DNA of 64,000 nt from Strobilurus pachycystidiatus (GCA_019915135.1 JAHLMK010000005.1:2728001-2792000), one strand, 5' to 3'; counted from the first letter of the stretch, positions 50,078-59,935 are shown. Translations and numbers: made by a program. The notes: a model not told the origin generated them from the letters alone.

Positions 50078-50172
50078 TGAGTCATATGTCACTGTGGCGG
50101 CAAAAAATTGAGCAGCACACGTGATGAGGTGCCTGATTCACCAACTTGAACTTGTCGCGAACGATCACCAGC
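50078..50172 (+). promoter_or_regulatory. Promoter module of coiled-coil gene A, shared with gene B
   Basis: Contains in order TGAGTCA (50078-50084, AP-1/Gcn4-like), GGCGGCAAA, an E-box within CACACGTGATGAGGTGCCTG (CACGTG at 50118-50123) and GAACGATCACCAGC ending at 50172, about 30-125 bp before the ATG. The same blocks, in the same order and similar spacing, precede gene B (55104-55198, opposite strand). Conservation outside the coding sequence argues for shared regulation or very recent duplication. Confidence 0.6.
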
Positions 50173-50200
50173 CTGAATCTCACCTCTAAAGGAAACTGTT

Positions 50201-51204
50201 ATGCTCATGGATTCAAATTCTCCTGCCACTCCTGCATCAGCTGCCGCGTCAACTTCTGACTCGTCGGGCGCTGCAATCACAGCGGCATCGTCTGACTCCG
50301 AGTCGATGCTCCCTGGCCAGTCTACTGTTTCAAGTGTAATCTTTGGCAGACACCCCGGATCCGTGGACGTGACCACTCAAAGGTCCGCCATGTAGATTCT
50401 TCTTCAGTACCTGATTCGACGATATTTGCAGACGTATGAACCAGGTTGACGGGATATGTCTCGAGTATACGAACACGGATACGCATGACCTGGACCCAAA
50501 CGACGCGTTTTACGAACGTTCGAGGAAGCTCCTCCCGTATCTGCAAAGTACTCGCGTACGTCCTCTCTTCCCAATATTCGCATGAATCAGTTTACAGACG
50601 CATATTTGAAATTCAGATGATGATGGTCCGCCAACTAAGCGCGCAGGCCCGCACCGTTGAAGCCGCAGCCGACGACGCCCAACGCATGGCCAAGGATGTC
50701 CAGCGCCTATCCGAAGAGATTCGAGCCCTGGCACTGGAGAGCGACGCGCTCATCACGCAGTCCCGCAAACTCATGTGCGAGAAGGAGCGCTTAATGGAGA
50801 TGGAAAAGGAGCGGTTTACTGCAAGCAAGCTGGCCTTGAAAGTAGCGGAGACTCACAGGCAGCTCGCTGATGCGCTTGAACAGGGCGCCGTTGATAGTGG
50901 CGCCGCTCTCCAGGCGCTGCGCCATACCGTGATTCCCGAGCTAGCCTCCGAGTCTGACCAGCTGACGGAGGAAGCGGACCGGCTTAGAGCGCAAGCGGAA
51001 TCACTCATGGATAAGGCGAAGCAGGGGGCCGACGCGGCGGAGGCGGTATCGACTGAGGCGTCCCGTGTGGCGCAGGCGGCGGTGGATGGAGCGGGGGAGC
51101 TGAAGAGCGCGATGAGCGTTCTGGTGACGGTTGATGCATTCATCAAAGAGCTGGAGATGATGTGGGCCATGATGTCAATGAAGGTGACGGTGGCGGAGGG
51201 ATGA
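50201..51204 (+). CDS. Coiled-coil family protein, copy A (unrecognised family)
   Basis: Exons 50201-50382, 50432-50555 and 50617-51204 total 894 nt, 297 residues. Exon 1 encodes a Ser/Ala/Thr-rich disordered leader. Exon 2 encodes a compact block, MNQVDGICLEYTNTDTHDLD then DAFYERSRKLLPYLQSTR. Exon 3 encodes ~190 helical residues with heptad spacing: VRQLSAQARTVEAAADDAQR, MAKDVQRLSEEIRALALESD, ELASESDQLTEEADRLRAQA and EAVSTEASRVAQAAVDGAGE, ending LVTVDAFIKELEMMWAMMSM. No signal peptide or enzyme motif. The same three-exon plan, with phase 2 then phase 0 junctions, recurs in B (53947-55060) and C (58945-59935). The family is not recognised; a scaffold or structural role is only a guess from the coiled coil. 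Start could also be the second Met at 50207. Confidence 0.75.
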
Positions 51205-51605
51205 GGGGTACATCTTTTGGGAGGGCTATCATTGTGTAAAGATCTCTGGGAAAGGGATGGATTCACACACGTCTTGATGAGTCCAATATCAGTCTTTCAA
51301 CCGGACTCTCAGTCAGACTCAGGGGGCCAAGCGTGAAGACACATGCCCCTCCAACTTCAAGAAGTTGCGTGTGGTGGCCACAATCACACCATGTCGCCCC
51401 GCACGACTCTACAGGATCCCAAAGATTTGCGGGAACCTCTTCAGCTTTAGTCCTCCGCGCTTGGAACAACCGTCGGACGCCGAACTCCCGGTTACAAATG
51501 CCAGATTGCCTAAGTAGTACATACAGCACTTACTTCTTCGTCACTGTATCGTACATCGGTGCAGTTCCACTCAGGGAAGAATTGCGCCACACGCTCCTTG
51601 TCATC
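51205..51605. other. Intergenic between copy A and tRNA-Val
   Basis: 400 bp, copy A 3' flank; no gene seen. Confidence 0.4.
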
Positions 51606-51709
51606 GGGTCGATGGCGTAGTTGGTTATCGCATCTGTCTAACATGCGGAGTGTCAATGTCATTCAGTTCTTATCACAGAAGGTCCTCAGTTCGAACCTGG
51701 GTCGACTCA
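51606..51709 (+). tRNA. tRNA-Val (anticodon AAC) with a 30-nt intron
   Basis: The two halves fold as a full cloverleaf once 51644-51673 is removed. Acceptor GGGTCGA pairs with TCGACTC (one G:T); D stem GCG/CGC; anticodon stem TCTGT with ACAGA across the intron; anticodon loop CTAACA-C; T arm CTCAG-TTCGAAC-CTGGG; discriminator A. The intron sits directly after position 37, the canonical site for nuclear tRNA splicing endonuclease. The A box (TGGCGTAGTTGG) and B box (AGTTCGAACCT) are both present. It is the only intron-containing tRNA found in the window. Confidence 0.9.
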
Positions 51710-51799
51710 CGAGCGCTAGCATGTGCGTCAGCGATGCTTTCTTTTTGACACTTGGATCTTTGCATTGCATTGTTGTCAAAGGTTGGGCCTAAGTGGTAA

Positions 51800-51893
51800 G
51801 ACTCAAGACTCAAGAGTCAAGACTCAGTCACGAGCGGTGACGAGCCAATGGTCAAGAGTTGACTCATCTCGGAGTCAAGAGTCAAGCTAGTCA
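51800..51893. repeat. GACTC/GAGTC-rich short repeat tract
   Basis: About ten GACTC or GAGTC units, mostly spaced by AA (for example GACTCAAGAGTCAAGACTCA), occur on both orientations, so the tract is built of small palindromes such as GACTCAAGAGTC. It lies about 90 bp after the tRNA-Val. No protein is encoded. Confidence 0.7.
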
Positions 51894-52236
51894 TGAATAC
51901 AGGTCGTATAACGTCGGGCGTCCCAGCACTACTGTTTGTCTAATACCTTCAAATCTCGTAATGGGAGTCAAGCCGCGAGAGTGGTTGCTTGATTTTCTGG
52001 AACTCTACTAGATTCTCTGAGTGTGTATCAAACTACAAGTTTTCAACGACTAACAAGCTGCCCCAACGAGCACTCTACTCGACACGAACGCCGTACATAG
52101 TAGCACTTCTGTACGCTGACTGGGAATGCGTTATCCCATGCATGATGCAGATGATCCATCCATTGCCCACGCCTGACTCAGCCTCATCAATCAAAGGTGA
52201 ATGAGGAAGGTTGCGAGATTTCTCGTCCAACCATTG
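51894..52236. other. Intergenic, EngB 3' flank
   Basis: No gene seen. Confidence 0.4.
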
Positions 52237-53625
52237 TCACGGCATTTTCTTACCGATCATCGCCATCGCCATCAAGTCCCTCCGCACCTCCTCGACCCCG
52301 AACCCGATCTTTGCGCTCGTCACAATGGGGGCCAGACACGATGGGGCGGCGGACCAAATTTGAGAGCGGAGGGCGGAGAGATGTGTCTGGTGGGTGTTGT
52401 CTGGTGCTGCAGAGTGTTAGGATAAGCAGGCAGGTGGATGGTGGACGAAACAAGAAAGATAGCGATCGGGAGCTGGGAGTCGGGGAGTCGAAAAGGAGAC
52501 TCACTAGCAGCAGCAGCACCAGCCTGAGCCTTGGACGAGTTATATCGCGGACTGACAGTAGGCATCTCGTCCGCCTTGGTTATGATCGCTTGGATGTCCC
52601 ATCGTTTTCGGGCGCCGGGATCGCCTTGAAGGCCGCCCTGGAGGAGGGGAATGAGTGTTAGCGAGCAAATAAGGTAGGCAACGAGAGGTGAATTCGAACG
52701 CACCTCCCACTGCACGCCACTCAACCACTCCACCATCCCCACATCAAATTCATTCAGATGGTGTTTTCCGTTGAAGAGCACATAAACTCTCTTCAGGTCT
52801 TTTCGCTCTAAGACGTATTCCTGGAAAAGCTCCCCCCAGGACGCACGTCCGCGCTTACCGTAGCCAGGAGCGTCGACGAGGATGATGTTGGAAGGGGTGG
52901 AGCGGAAGAAGTTGAGTTGCCTGGTGCGACCCTGCGTGACTAGGGGTTAACAAGCAACAGGGAAAAGGGGGGAAGGGGGGTGGGGAGAGGAAGGGGATGA
53001 GTAGACGGCTGAGGAGACGCACAGGCTTGGAGCTGGTGTGGACGAGGTCCTTGCGGCCGAGGACAGCGTTGAGGAGGGACGACTTGCCCGAATTGGCACG
53101 GCCTGTAGCAGCATAGACGTCAGTTGGGTCGCCAAACCAATCGATTAGGGATTGGAGACACGTTCAAATGGAGGATGTGGATGCTGCGCTCTCCATCTCT
53201 GTGTAACTCGTCTCCTACAGTGGTCTTTCATATGCGAGTCATATATACATCCAGCTCTCGCGACCTTTGTTTCATCGTGTTCCCATTGATTCGTCTTCCG
53301 AAAACGAGAGACTAGAAGACGCACCAATAACGACCGCCTCAGGCAACCTGCCCAGGTCAGGGAACTTGCTCTGATTCTTCCCAGTTGCACTTGTAGTGGA
53401 AGACGCGGCGCTAGCGTACTCCGCGTGTGCGAAGAGGGCTTTTAGGCGCGTGGGTGATAGGCTAAGGTCTAGCGTAGGTTGTGTCGAGTATTTTCTTGGG
53501 GTGCGCGTTTCCGCGCGTACCACTTTCGTAGGTCCGTTTCCGAGTCTATGCGTCGATTGCACTAGTCTATGTGCATGATGAGGGAGTCGCGTAAGAAACG
53601 ATGCCGATGCCGATGGTGGTCGCAT
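52237..53625 (-). CDS. EngB/YihA-type GTPase, probably mitochondrial
   Basis: Minus-strand exons 53325-53625, 53023-53102, 52704-52931, 52505-52637 and 52237-52406 total 912 nt, 303 residues. The first ~50 residues (MRPPSASASFLTRLPHHAHR, then Arg/Ser/Thr-rich with no acids early) look like a mitochondrial targeting peptide. GTPase motifs follow in order: G1 GRANSGKSSLLNAVLG (residues 101-116, split by an intron after G101), G2-region KPGRTRQLNFF, G3 VDAPGYGKRG, G4 ITKADEM, and near the end SAKIGFGVEEVRRDLM as the G5/SAK loop. This is the EngB (YsxC/YihA) family, which in bacteria assists large-subunit ribosome assembly; fungal members act in mitochondria. The run AGAAAA before the last exon is variable in such proteins. 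Last exon placement is supported by phase only. Confidence 0.88.
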
Positions 53626-53946
53626 CCCAACCTCCTCCCGTGAGAACAATTTGCCTTTTCTCCGCGTCGGGACATCGGGATTCGGGATTCGAATTCGGAA
53701 TTCGGGAGCAGTCTCATCTTGAAATGGGCAATGTTTAGGGTCCAAATCGTTCGAGCACCTCGTTCGAGTTGGAGGACCGCCTGTCGTGAGTCTTCATAAC
53801 AAAAAAAAAACACTTCACAATTACAGTACAAAGTCCAATACTTACCGTTCACAATACATGCCAGGCAATCTCTCCAACTTTCCTTACAATGGGATTGTCG
53901 AAAACGACAAATGAGCCCTAGTGACTGATTCTACAGCTCAAGCCAT
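53626..53946. other. Intergenic between EngB promoter and copy B 3' end
   Basis: 320 bp; includes an alternating GGGATTCGGGATTCGAATTCG direct/inverted repeat around 53670-53700 and an A10 tract near 53801. No gene seen. Confidence 0.35.
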
Positions 53947-55060
53947 TCATACCTCCACCACCGTCACCTTCATCGCCATCACCTCCCACATAGCCTCCAA
54001 CTGCTCGATGAGCGCATCAACTGTCTCCAGCACATTCAACGCGCTCTTCGATTCCCCCGCACCATCCACCGCTTCCTGCGCCGCACGGATGGCCTCAATC
54101 GACGCTTTACCCGCCGCGTCAGCGGTCTGCACCGCCTGGTTCGAAACCGCCTCCGCTTGGGCCTTGAGCTGGTTTTTTTCCTCCCTCAGCTTTGACTGGG
54201 CCTCGCGATCGAGATTCAGGGTATCCAGCGCGGTACAAGTCTGAGTGGTGGCGGTGACCATCGTGCCCTGTGGAAGCGAAGCGGTGAGCTTCGTCTCCTG
54301 TGTTGTTGCTATCGCCTCCTCCTCTCCAGTGAGAGTCTGAGTCTCTATCGCCATGATCGCACGCTGCTTTTCGCACACGAGTTTTCGAAGAGCATTGCTC
54401 TTCATTGTCAGCTCGCGAACCTCTTCAGCTAGGCGCTGGACGTCTTTGGCAAAGCGCTGGGCGTCGTCGGCTGCGGCTTCGACAATGCGTGCTTGCGCGC
54501 TTAGGTGGCGGACCATTTTAGTCTGACAAGATATATTTTTGTCATTCGATAATTCTATTACTTGAGTGAGGGGAACGTTGGGACGTACACGGATATCATA
54601 CAGATGCGGTAGGAGCTTCTTTGAGCGTTCGTAGAACGCGTCTTCCGAGTCCCTCGTACTCGTACGCGTATATTCGAGACATATCGCTTCGACTTTGTCC
54701 ATGCGCCTGTACACGCAAGTCTGAAACTGTACAATTCTGATGAAGAACGCACATGGCGGACCTTTGTGTCTTCCCGTCGACGGATCCGGCGGGTCTGGAG
54801 AGGATGATGCCAGACTCAATAACCTGAGCAGGACTCGGAGTCGAGCTTGATGGAGCAGCAGTGACATCGGCATGGGAAAAAGAGAGCGGAGGAGCCAGGA
54901 CAGAAGAAGACGCGCTCGTGGATGTAGGGCCAGTCGATGCAACGCCTGACGACCCAGAATGAGAAGTCATCACCGCGTTTGTTGCAGAACTATCAGTACT
55001 AGTAGCGGCATGGGAGGATGTATCCACGTGCGTAGACAGATGCACATTATCCTGGCTCAT
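53947..55060 (-). CDS. Coiled-coil family protein, copy B (unrecognised family)
   Basis: Minus-strand exons 54762-55060, 54589-54706 and 53947-54522 total 993 nt, 330 residues. Exon 1 is Ser/Thr/Ala-rich and ends with KTQR, like TTQR in copy A; even the first bases of the following intron (GTCCGCCATGT) match. Exon 2 encodes RRMDKVEAICLEYTRTSTRD and DAFYERSKKLLPHLYDIR, very close to copy A. Exon 3 encodes MVRHLSAQARIVEAAADDAQ, RFAKDVQRLAEEVRELTMKS, a Thr/Gln-rich insert and EAIRAAQEAVDGAGESKSAL with TVDALIEQLEAMWEVMAMKV at the end. Identity to A is high in exon 2 and at both ends of exon 3, lower between. It lies head-out to the EngB gene and shares its promoter module with copy A. Function unknown. 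Confidence 0.75.
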
Positions 55061-55103
55061 GATTGAAGCGCTAGAAGTCAGTAGTCGTATGAAACCAAGG
55101 CCT

Positions 55104-55198
55104 GCTGGTGATCGTTTGGGACAAGCTAGCGAAACAGGCACCTTATCACGTGTGCTTGACTTTCTTAATTGTTTGCCGCCTCTTATTGTGATGACTCA
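55104..55198 (-). promoter_or_regulatory. Promoter module of coiled-coil gene B
   Basis: On the minus strand it reads TGAGTCA (55192-55198), GGCGGCAAACAATT, CACACGTGATAAGGTGCCTG with E-box CACGTG at 55147-55152, and AACGATCACCAGC at 55104-55116. The blocks match those before copy A in order; TGAGTCA lies ~135 bp and the E-box ~90 bp before the ATG, versus ~120 and ~80 bp in A. Confidence 0.6.
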
Positions 55199-55587
55199 CA
55201 AGTCACGATCAACCATGACTCGGGCGTACGTTTCTTGCCTATCCTTTCCGTGCCCGTCAACGTCTGAGATACGGTCAGTACGGCATACACAAGTTACGCG
55301 ATCGTTGTGATCGTCTGATCAACGTTTGGTTGATCAGTATTTCAATGATCATAGAGTCTCTCCTATTCCTTTCCATTTCCTCATGGCGCGGAATCATATG
55401 CACTGCTCGCATCCACTCGAACGAAGCCTCTGGATCCAAAAAGAAGCCCGCGTCTGTTTGCTGTTCGCGAGGTATCGTCGCCATCTGGTAAAACGGAATC
55501 GTTCGCTGTGCAGGTGTTCCAGCGAGGCGTTTCACGTCCCTCTATATAGATGCTCCAGCTTCCCTAAACTTTCCTTTGTCACCCACA
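55199..55587. other. Divergent promoter region of copy B and GH76 gene
   Basis: Holds a TATATA at 55543-55548, 40 bp before the GH76 ATG. A short inverted repeat TGATCAACG...GTTGATCA lies at about 55317-55337. No gene. Confidence 0.4.
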
Positions 55588-57506
55588 ATGCGTTCGTTCT
55601 CTTTGTCGCTGCTCTTCTTGTCCTTCTCTGGATATTCGCTCGCTCAAGACCTTGGCGTGCCCTCAGCTTGGCGTGTAAGTACTATCTGCATATATCTGCA
55701 GACTGCGTTTCTTATTGAGCCAATGGGCCTTGCCTAGGAAATCTCCAACAAATATTCCCTCGCAGAGCGCATCTCCATTTCGCAAAAGGCCATCAACACC
55801 ATCCTTCCCCAGCTTAATACTGCCACTGGTGAATTTAGTGGTATGTTATGTCTCGCCTCGGCCCAGTGTTCTAGCTCAAGATGGCCAGGCATCGGCTTCT
55901 GGCAGTCCGGAAATGTCTTCTCAGCGATGGCGAACCAGGACTACTTTACGAAGGGGACAACAAACAAAGCAACGGTCGTTGACAACCTCAACAAGGTCTA
56001 CGGGCTCTATGCTAACTACGATCGTTATGGGTGCGTCACTTTCCTGATTTGCAAATCCCTTTGAATCATGTATTTCTACAGGGTGAGTTTCTGGTTCTGC
56101 ACATGTGTCGAGCGATTTCAAACGTTGATTCGCTAGTACAACGACGACGCGATGTGGTGGGCTACGGCGGCGTATTACGCGTACAGAGCGTATGGGGTAC
56201 GTAGGACGAATGCAATCCCGCGAGAAGGACATTGCTGACCTTGGACTTGAAGGACAAGAACCTCTTGCAACACGCGATTGACGTGTGGAACCACATCTCA
56301 GAGTAGTGCGTCCCCATCATTGCTTACATGCAGTCCCACTGTCCAACCGGCTTTGCTTCATAATGTAGTGCGATTACTGCTGATCAAGCCGGTTCCGGCA
56401 CGAATATTCACAAGAGTTTCACCATCAGTGGGAAGTGTGAGGGTAGTGCGTATCATGTATTTCAAACTCGCCGTCGTGCTGTTTACTCATGCGAGTGTTC
56501 CGCAGAGTCCATGGTAGGAGGCGTATTCTGGGTTCGTTGGTCTTATTTTCGTTGAGTGTCATCCGTGTTTATCAACGGCCCGTAGCGCCCGATCAGCGAC
56601 AGCCAGGATATCAACTCCATCACCACCGGGTATGTGAAGACCTCCTTCGTGTAAATTTGACGTCGAATGCGCCTCTTGCATAGGCTATACGTCACGTAAG
56701 CCTCTCATCGCCATCGTCTTGTACTTGTTCCTAATCGTTCCATGCTACGTAGGCTTTCCGCATTCCTCGCCGAAGCGACCGGTGACTCCAAGTATACTGC
56801 CGCCGCCATTTCCAGCGCCACATGGATCAAGAATCTGAACATTAACTCTGATGGGATCGTCCTCGATAGCGTCAACGGGCACACTTGCGCGCGCTCCGCC
56901 GCAAATTGGTTGTTCACGTACAACAGCGGCAAGTTCATTGAAGGCTTGAGCATCTTGGCTAAGGTCACCGGGGATGCTGCTTGGTCGACTCTGTGCGAAG
57001 TTTAGTCTTTGTTGCATGAGTGAGCTCTGATTTTAGGCTTCTAGGATGACAAACATCGTGGCCAAAGCGGTCAAGTCCAATGCCTGGCAGGGTACGAACG
57101 GGGTCATTACTGAAGGCGCGAGTCCGAACTCCAATAATGACAGTGCTGGGTTTAAGGGTGCGCCGCAGAGTATTGACCGTTCATCACACTCTCTTTGACA
57201 AACATAACTTCTCACAGCGATATTCATTCGCGGCCTGGGAGAAGCGTTTGTCCGGAACAATGACCAGAGCGCTCTCGACATTCTCATCCATAGTTATGTT
57301 GCTGTTCAGGTGAGTCGTCTCTCACCAATTTCCTCCTCGGAGGCGTCATTGATTTCGTCCACTTGCAGCACAATGCCCTTCTCGAACTTGCTGCTAATGG
57401 GACTTCATACTCGTCCGCGTGGGCAGGACCACCGCAGGGCTACACGACATGGGGACAGCTGGCTGCTTTGGATGTTCTGACGACTGCTATCATTACGACC
57501 ACATGA
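55588..57506 (+). CDS. Secreted GH76 alpha-1,6-mannanase-type enzyme
   Basis: Thirteen exons total 1236 nt, 411 residues: 55588-55674, 55738-56030, 56082 (one nucleotide), 56137-56196, 56253-56305, 56369-56445, 56506-56531, 56586-56629, 56684-56695, 56753-56992, 57045-57157, 57218-57309, 57369-57506. MRSFSLSLLFLSFSGYSLAQ is a signal peptide. Family marks: WPGIGFWQSGNVFSAMANQD, YGYNDDAMWWATAAYYAYRA (the paired catalytic Asp, about residues 130-131), AITADQAGSGTNIHKSF, MVGGVFWRPISDSQDINSIT, TGLYVTLSAFLAEATGDSKY, FTYNSGKFIEGLSILAKVTG, NGVITEGASPNSNNDSAGFK and TTWGQLAALDVL. GH76 enzymes cut alpha-1,6-mannose links in wall glycans or transfer GPI glycans; this one lacks a C-terminal hydrophobic tail and is probably secreted. 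The frame closes only with the one-base exon (see findings). Confidence 0.85.
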
Positions 57507-58100
57507 TGTTTTAGTATCTTAGGACGGACTTGGACAGCCAGAGTTTGCGACTGACGTTGGGATCATAACATGTACTGCTGCTATCACGACATGAGTGGAG
57601 AGAATATTGGCTCGGAGTCGAAATACGTATCGAAGGGATCGGAATGAAACTCCAACAGGCTATTGCTGTTTGATGAAATCGCTGCGTGTATAGATATTCT
57701 GCGTCAACGGCATACAAACGATGAGACTTCTCCACCGAAGCCACCAGCATACGGTAACGCTATGCGATGAGAACACTCTCGGCGCGACGGCAGCATCCAA
57801 AAGGTCACGGGTACCGCCAGCTTGTCGCGAGCGATCATCATCGCGATGGACTAAAGTAGTAAAGTGAATATTGCTGTACACGCGATTGAACACACCCCAC
57901 CACACCTGACGCTAGGTGCCGCATCTGCCACTCAGCCATCGCTTGCCTCGGACAAGCTCGCAGACAACGACATGGCGCCGGCGAGCCACTCTGCAGTAAG
58001 CCCCATTCAGATTCTTCTACGTCCGCTTCCCCTTGATTTCCAAATCTGAAACCCGCGATGGGCATCTTCTCTCCCATCGTGCGCACAAGCCTTGAGACCA
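57507..58100. other. Intergenic; possible 5' remains of coiled-coil copy D
   Basis: GH76 3' UTR, then sequence upstream of the copy D remains. A short Ser/Ala-rich frame near 57972 may be what is left of its first exon. Not certain. Confidence 0.3.
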
Positions 58101-58189
58101 TATGTCTGGCCATTGCTAATCGGTTCGTGGCACGCGTGGATGAGCATACGCAAGGGTGTGTATAGTATCCTTCGACTTGGCCCTGTGCA

Positions 58190-58770
58190 TGGAAACTTAT
58201 ATGCGCAGAGTCATAGATGCAGTCGATTGCGCGTGTCATGCTTGCAAGCGCGCCACCGCCGCGACCGACCCAGGCGAGGTGCTCTTCAAACTCTCACTGA
58301 AATGTCTACCAGCGGCGTTACAGCGCGCTCGTGTGAGTCTTTCTTCTTTTCAATCTTGATTATCTCGCTGATACCCAGCACGTCCATCAGGCCATCATAT
58401 AAACGGAACGTGCTACCTCGATAGAGGCTGCAGCAGACAACACGAACCGTCTCGCCATCGAGATCGAGAAGCTCGCTGATGAGGTTTCTGCGCTCAAAGA
58501 GAAAAGTGTGGGTACTTGGGGACGAACTAAGGCTGCTAGATGTCGGATGTGGTCCGGAGCGTTTGCATGAGGGAAGCGAGATTGCATCTCTCCATTCATT
58601 GCTACATGGACGAAGCGGCACAGATAACTAAGGCTGTAGATGATGAGAAATCTACAACGGCGGCAAAGCTGGCGCAACTTGCTGTAGAGGGGGGCAAGCG
58701 AGCTGAGTAGTGCGGTAAAGATTTTGGGCACGCATGAGGCATTTCTTGGAGAGCTGGTGGGTATCTGAGA
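58190..58770 (+). pseudogene. Coiled-coil family, broken copy D
   Basis: Recognised by comparison with copies A-C. An exon-2-like block (MRRVIDAVDCACHACKRATA ... LKCLPAALQRAR) ends at 58332 at a GTGAGT donor, just where copies A-C end theirs. After a 46-nt intron, exon-3-like sequence starts at 58379 but meets TAA at 58400-58402, then reads TERATSIEAAADNTNRLAIE, IEKLADEVSALKEKS, matching VEAAADDAQRMAKDVQRLSEE in copy A. Later KAVDDEKSTTAAKLAQLAVE continues the coiled coil, and one extra base in a G6 run (about 58690) throws off the conserved end ASELSSAVKILGTHEAFLGE. So: one nonsense codon, one frameshift and internal divergence. It lies tail-to-tail with copy C. Confidence 0.65.
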
Positions 58771-58944
58771 GATTGTGTGTCTTGGGAGGATACCAGTTGA
58801 AGAGTGACAACATAGCCATGAACGACGGATGGACTTGATTTCAGTTTGTCCTCGAAAATGGTTTAGAATGATTACCATAATCACAATATCGTACACTGCA
58901 AAGCGACGAGAAGCAAACCAAAACTCACTTAAGACCGTAACCTT

Positions 58945-59935
58945 CTATTCCTGAACCGTCACCGCCCCTCCAATACACATGACGCTTACCATTCCGTCCA
59001 ACTGCGCGATGAATGCTTCCAATATATCTAAGATATCCACAGCGTTTTTCAGCTCATGCCCACCATCTATGCCCAAATGGGCCAATCGCGCTGCTTCGAC
59101 CGACGCCGCCTCCGCATCGGTGGCGATCTGCATCGCCTGGGTCATGAGCACTTCTGCCTCTTTCGTCAATCGTTCCGTCTCATCCGATGAGCCCATAACG
59201 CGGTCCATAGAAGCGATAATTGATTGCGAAAGCGCCGGTATACTGGGATTTTCTTTGGCTTGACGCTGGACTTCTTCTGTCATAAGACGTGTTTTCTCGG
59301 CCATGACTTCACGCGCACGGGTAGCAAGACTTTGACTTCGAGCTACCAGGGTACGAGCTTGTTCGGAGAGGCGGTGAGCGGTGGTAGCTATGCGCTCGGC
59401 ATCGGCAGATGCTGATTGGAGGGCGCGGGCTTGGCCACCGACGTGACGTATAATATCGACCTGTGGTACGCCGTCAGCGACGCGATACGAATGATGGGCG
59501 AGCTTTATTTTACCCGAATCTGCTGCAATTCTGGGATGATTTGGTGTGACACGGTGTGGAATGCCTCGTTGGGAACCTCTGAAGATGTGACGTCCGAGTA
59601 CATCCGACATAGTTTGAAGACCTTTTCTAGGCAGCTAGGTCCCCGATAAGGCTCTAGCTTTGAGAGACGGAGAGATGAGACACGAACCTCTGGGTTATTG
59701 GATCAAAGTCGGGACGAGCTTCCCTGTGGGCGATGATGGTGTCAATTCTCGAAAGTGCAGATGAGGTGGCTGATTCGACGGTCGCCATCGCCGTGCTAGC
59801 AGTCGCCATGAAGCTCGAGTAAGCGGGAGAGGTTGAAGGCAAGATCGGAGTAACAGCCATTGATGACGACGAGGGTGCAGCCGTCGACTCTAAGATAGAT
59901 GAAGCCACGCTGGATGATGACGCGTATGAGTTCAT
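58945..59935 (-). CDS. Coiled-coil family protein, copy C (unrecognised family)
   Basis: Minus-strand exons 59688-59935, 59514-59634 and 58945-59460 total 885 nt, 294 residues. Exon 1 is Ser/Ala/Thr-rich (MNSYASSSSVASSILESTAA) and ends PITQ. Exon 2 encodes CLEKVFKLCRMYSDVTSSEV and NEAFHTVSHQIIPELQQIR. Exon 3 encodes VDIIRHVGGQARALQSASAD, AERIATTAHRLSEQARTLVA, ETERLTKEAEVLMTQAMQIA and EAARLAHLGIDGGHELKNAV, ending FIAQLDGMVSVMCIGG. Intron positions and phases equal those of A and B, but protein identity is much lower, so C is the older split. Ala-rich heptads suggest a long coiled coil. An ATG-less extension upstream (to 60010) is not used; ATG at 59935 is the first Met. Confidence 0.7.

Noticed and set aside
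55841..55874. Candidate 34-nt intron GTATGT...TTCTAG in the GH76 gene
   Set aside because: Splicing it breaks the frame before WPGIGFWQSGN, whereas reading straight through keeps the frame open and joins both sides; it is also shorter than any other intron in the window.
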